A DNA stretch of 64,000 bases, taken from positions 94,332,749 through 94,396,748 of the forward strand of contig NC_092344.1 of assembly GCF_963676685.1 (NCBI RefSeq), given 5' to 3'. Positions 62,701 to 64,000 of this stretch are shown piece by piece. The stretch comes from Mytilus edulis (lineage: Eukaryota > Mollusca > Bivalvia > Mytilida > Mytilidae). The number at the start of each line of letters is the position of its first letter. The first letter of the stretch is position 1. The notes below the pieces were generated by a model. That model saw only the letters and a program-made list of their open reading frames with translations. It was not told where the DNA came from and did not search any database. A program made the translations under genes and the position numbers.

Positions 62701-63348
62701 GTAAAACAAGTGCGCACCACAAACTCGCTCATCGTCCTGTTTTGACATTATGATAACTGTATCTGCCTATCAATTGCTTGAGTAGTGAAATGCACAAAAA
62801 TGAATCTCATTTGTACAAAAATGTAATGTTATTTGAAAATATAATCGGATCGTGTATTACTTTATACATTAATTTTAATATAGTTGGATCTACGTGTATT
62901 TTTATTTGTAGGTTTCTTTTGTGGTTCAGCTACTTTATGGTATTATTTGTACTTCTTCAAAGGAACATTTGGTGATATGGCTACACTACTTTCAGTTTTC
63001 GGTGTAGATGTGGGACCCGGATGGTCATTTTATTTATGTGCAGCGGCTGGTGGCGGAGCAGTGATAGTATCATTTATACTAATATTAGTAGGATGTAATA
63101 TGCCAGTACACCAAGGGGCAGTAGTTTCAAATCATCACCCACAGACCGTTATAGCAATGACAGGAGGACCTATGCCAGTAGTTCAACATCAGTATCCACC
63201 AACAAATGTTGCTCTGCAAAATAATTCGGCTTATAATGATCCGTTTGGACCACAACAATCTTACGGTCATCAACCATCATATGGACAGCAACCTCAATCA
63301 TCTTATGGGAATCAACATGGATACCACCCTCAACCTGAAAAATCGTAA
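56535..63348 (+). CDS. Claudin/PMP22-like four-transmembrane protein, three exons
   Basis: Join of 56535-56742, 59887-60027 and 62912-63348 (786 nt, 261 residues plus TAA), with GT-AG introns, both phase 1. Transmembrane segments lie at about residues 6-27, 73-95, 109-131 and 155-178. The first extracellular loop has the family signature: W28 after segment 1, then GLF (43-45), C48 and C57, matching G-L-W-x2-C-x8-C with Phe for Trp. The cytosolic tail, 182-261, is rich in Gln, Tyr, Gly, Pro and His, with repeated QSYG/PSYG, and ends PEKS, not a canonical PDZ ligand. Family members form cell junctions or shape membranes. The exact subfamily is unresolved. In-frame TAA at 56523-56525 supports the start. 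Confidence 0.82.
58240..59510 (+). repeat. Diverged minisatellite in claudin-like intron 1
   Basis: About 30 to 40-bp units resembling GGTAAAGGGTTTTTGGTCCT followed by GAAGGGTGTGA, heavily diverged. A more homogeneous 38-bp block sits in the middle. Confidence 0.75.
58648..58955 (+). repeat. 38-bp homogeneous core array
   Basis: About eight near-identical units with GAAGGATGTGACATTATTTG followed by CCCTGATAGATGTCAGGT. Much less diverged than the surrounding units, so probably recently amplified. Confidence 0.85.
59887..60027 (+). CDS. Claudin-like exon 2
   Basis: Acceptor TTTTCAG|TTCATTATTT. Encodes HYFGIAGGSLLGSLLLFIAC and the cytoplasmic GCSKPNPKPT loop, then enters segment 3. The donor is GGAG|GTAAGC. 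141 nt, so the phase is kept. Confidence 0.85.
60674..62585 (+). mobile_element. Hairpin-ended element (family B), full copy in intron 2
   Basis: AGCTCATCTGGCC at the start after TTTTT (60669-60673). The end is GAGCGACACAGGCTCTTTAG, then AGCCTCTAG, followed by TTTTT (62586-62590). GTC microsatellite at 60727-60755. Three to four module copies, with GGCCGCCATGGCTAAAAATA, TTTGGCTTATAACTC, AGGTCAAGATCTATCTG and GTTGGGTTGCTGTCCC. Non-coding. The TTTTT on both sides may be a target duplication or an insertion preference for T runs. Confidence 0.78.
62912..63348 (+). CDS. Claudin-like exon 3, terminal
   Basis: Acceptor TTTGTAG|GTTTCTTTTG. Completes Gly117 and encodes membrane segments 3 and 4 and the low-complexity tail through the TAA. 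The antisense frame at 63170-63379 is a shadow. Confidence 0.85.
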
Positions 63349-63840
63349 TCGTATCGACACTGCATAACAACAAACGCACTACTGGCTGTAATGTACTCTA
63401 CGTATAGATAGGCATGACAAGTTCTTCTACCGTCCACAAACAATAATTTTTGACATACAAAATGCACACCTACACATATCTTTCATTATAGAGCTATGAT
63501 TATTTTTGAATTAGACATGAACTGTTACGAAATGTAAAAATAGCAGTAGTTGATTTTTTTATGGGCCATTAACAAGGGAAGTGTTAGATATACTTGTTCA
63601 CTTACACTTATCTACATCCGGTTTGTCGCGTAAATGTACTTGATACTTTTCTATAGTAAGTGTCAATCTTCATATTTGTGAGTTTTAAAGTGTGACATAT
63701 TTTCAGATCAGAAACTTTTCCTTATTTGCCAATGCCGGATATATGCATGTCATTAAATTGATTTGCACATATAAAAGAATGTTTGCCTATGATTTAAATA
63801 TTATCCATATCTACATTTTCATTTATGCTAATCGTTTTTT
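63349..63840 (+). other. 3' UTR and flank of the claudin-like gene
   Basis: Follows the TAA. Contains ATTAAA at 63752-63757 as a possible poly(A) signal. Other canonical AATAAA words are absent up to the next element. Confidence 0.45.
63752..63757 (+). terminator. Candidate poly(A) signal, ATTAAA
   Basis: About 400 nt downstream of the stop codon. A common variant hexamer, with no transcript evidence. Confidence 0.3.
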
Positions 63841-64000
63841 AGCTCACCTGGCCAGAAGGGTCAAGTGAGCTTTTCTCATCACTTTGCGTTCGGCGTCCGT
63901 CGTATGTCGTCCGTCGTCGTTAACTTTTACAAAAATCTTCTCTGAAACTACTAGGCCAAATTAAACCAAACTTGGCCACAATCATCATTTGGGTATCTAG
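63841..64000 (+). mobile_element. Family B element, cut by window end
   Basis: AGCTCACCTGGCCAGAAGGGTC after a T run, then the GTC-rich tract and TTTACAAAAATCTTCTCTG, CTTGGCCACAATCATCATT. Only the first 160 bp lie in the window. Confidence 0.8.

Overview
The window is animal nuclear DNA, AT-rich and intron-bearing, most likely from a marine bivalve close to Mytilus. I infer this from two spliced metazoan genes and from several dispersed repeat families that I recognise from memory as typical of mussel genomes, for example a family beginning TTTTTAGCTCACCTGGCC, one bounded by TATACGACCGCA, and one containing GGGGAATGTGTCAAAG. I could not run a database search. There is no bacterial operon, rRNA gene, intact tRNA gene or CRISPR array.

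Two genes are supported. On the minus strand, 35386-45592, four exons join without frame error into a 171-residue REX1B-domain protein (REX1BD-like). On the plus strand, 56535-63348, three exons join into a 261-residue four-transmembrane protein of the claudin/PMP22 type with a Gln/Tyr/Gly/Pro-rich tail. The genes lie about 11 kb apart, transcribed away from each other, and nothing suggests they work together. Both have short exons and introns of 2 to 4.4 kb full of repeats.

Layout: 1-19.6 kb is intergenic with dispersed repeats (a hairpin-ended element with a nested retroposon, a SINE-like element, a chimeric element, an inverted-repeat element). 19.6-26.6 kb is two adjoining minisatellites of 36-bp and 27-bp units. 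26.9-27.7 kb is a Mutator-like element remnant with a transposase fragment. 27.9-31.7 kb holds LINE 3' ends. 33-35 kb is old repeats. 35.4-45.6 kb is the REX1BD-like gene, whose third intron holds about 66 copies of a 37-bp unit and whose first two introns hold nested inverted-repeat elements. 46.2-52.6 kb holds two larger inverted-repeat elements carrying arrays of a short motif near their ends. 54-55.7 kb is another dispersed element. 56.5-63.3 kb is the claudin-like gene, and the window ends inside a further hairpin-ended element.

Most long open frames here arise from tandem repeats whose unit lacks stop codons and are not genes. The most interesting signals are the four elements with terminal inverted repeats plus arrays of a private short motif (26.9, 42.9, 46.2 and 50.2 kb), the hairpin-ended family, the 27-bp array that repeats an AP-1-like site, and the intronic 37-bp array open in three frames on the transcribed strand.
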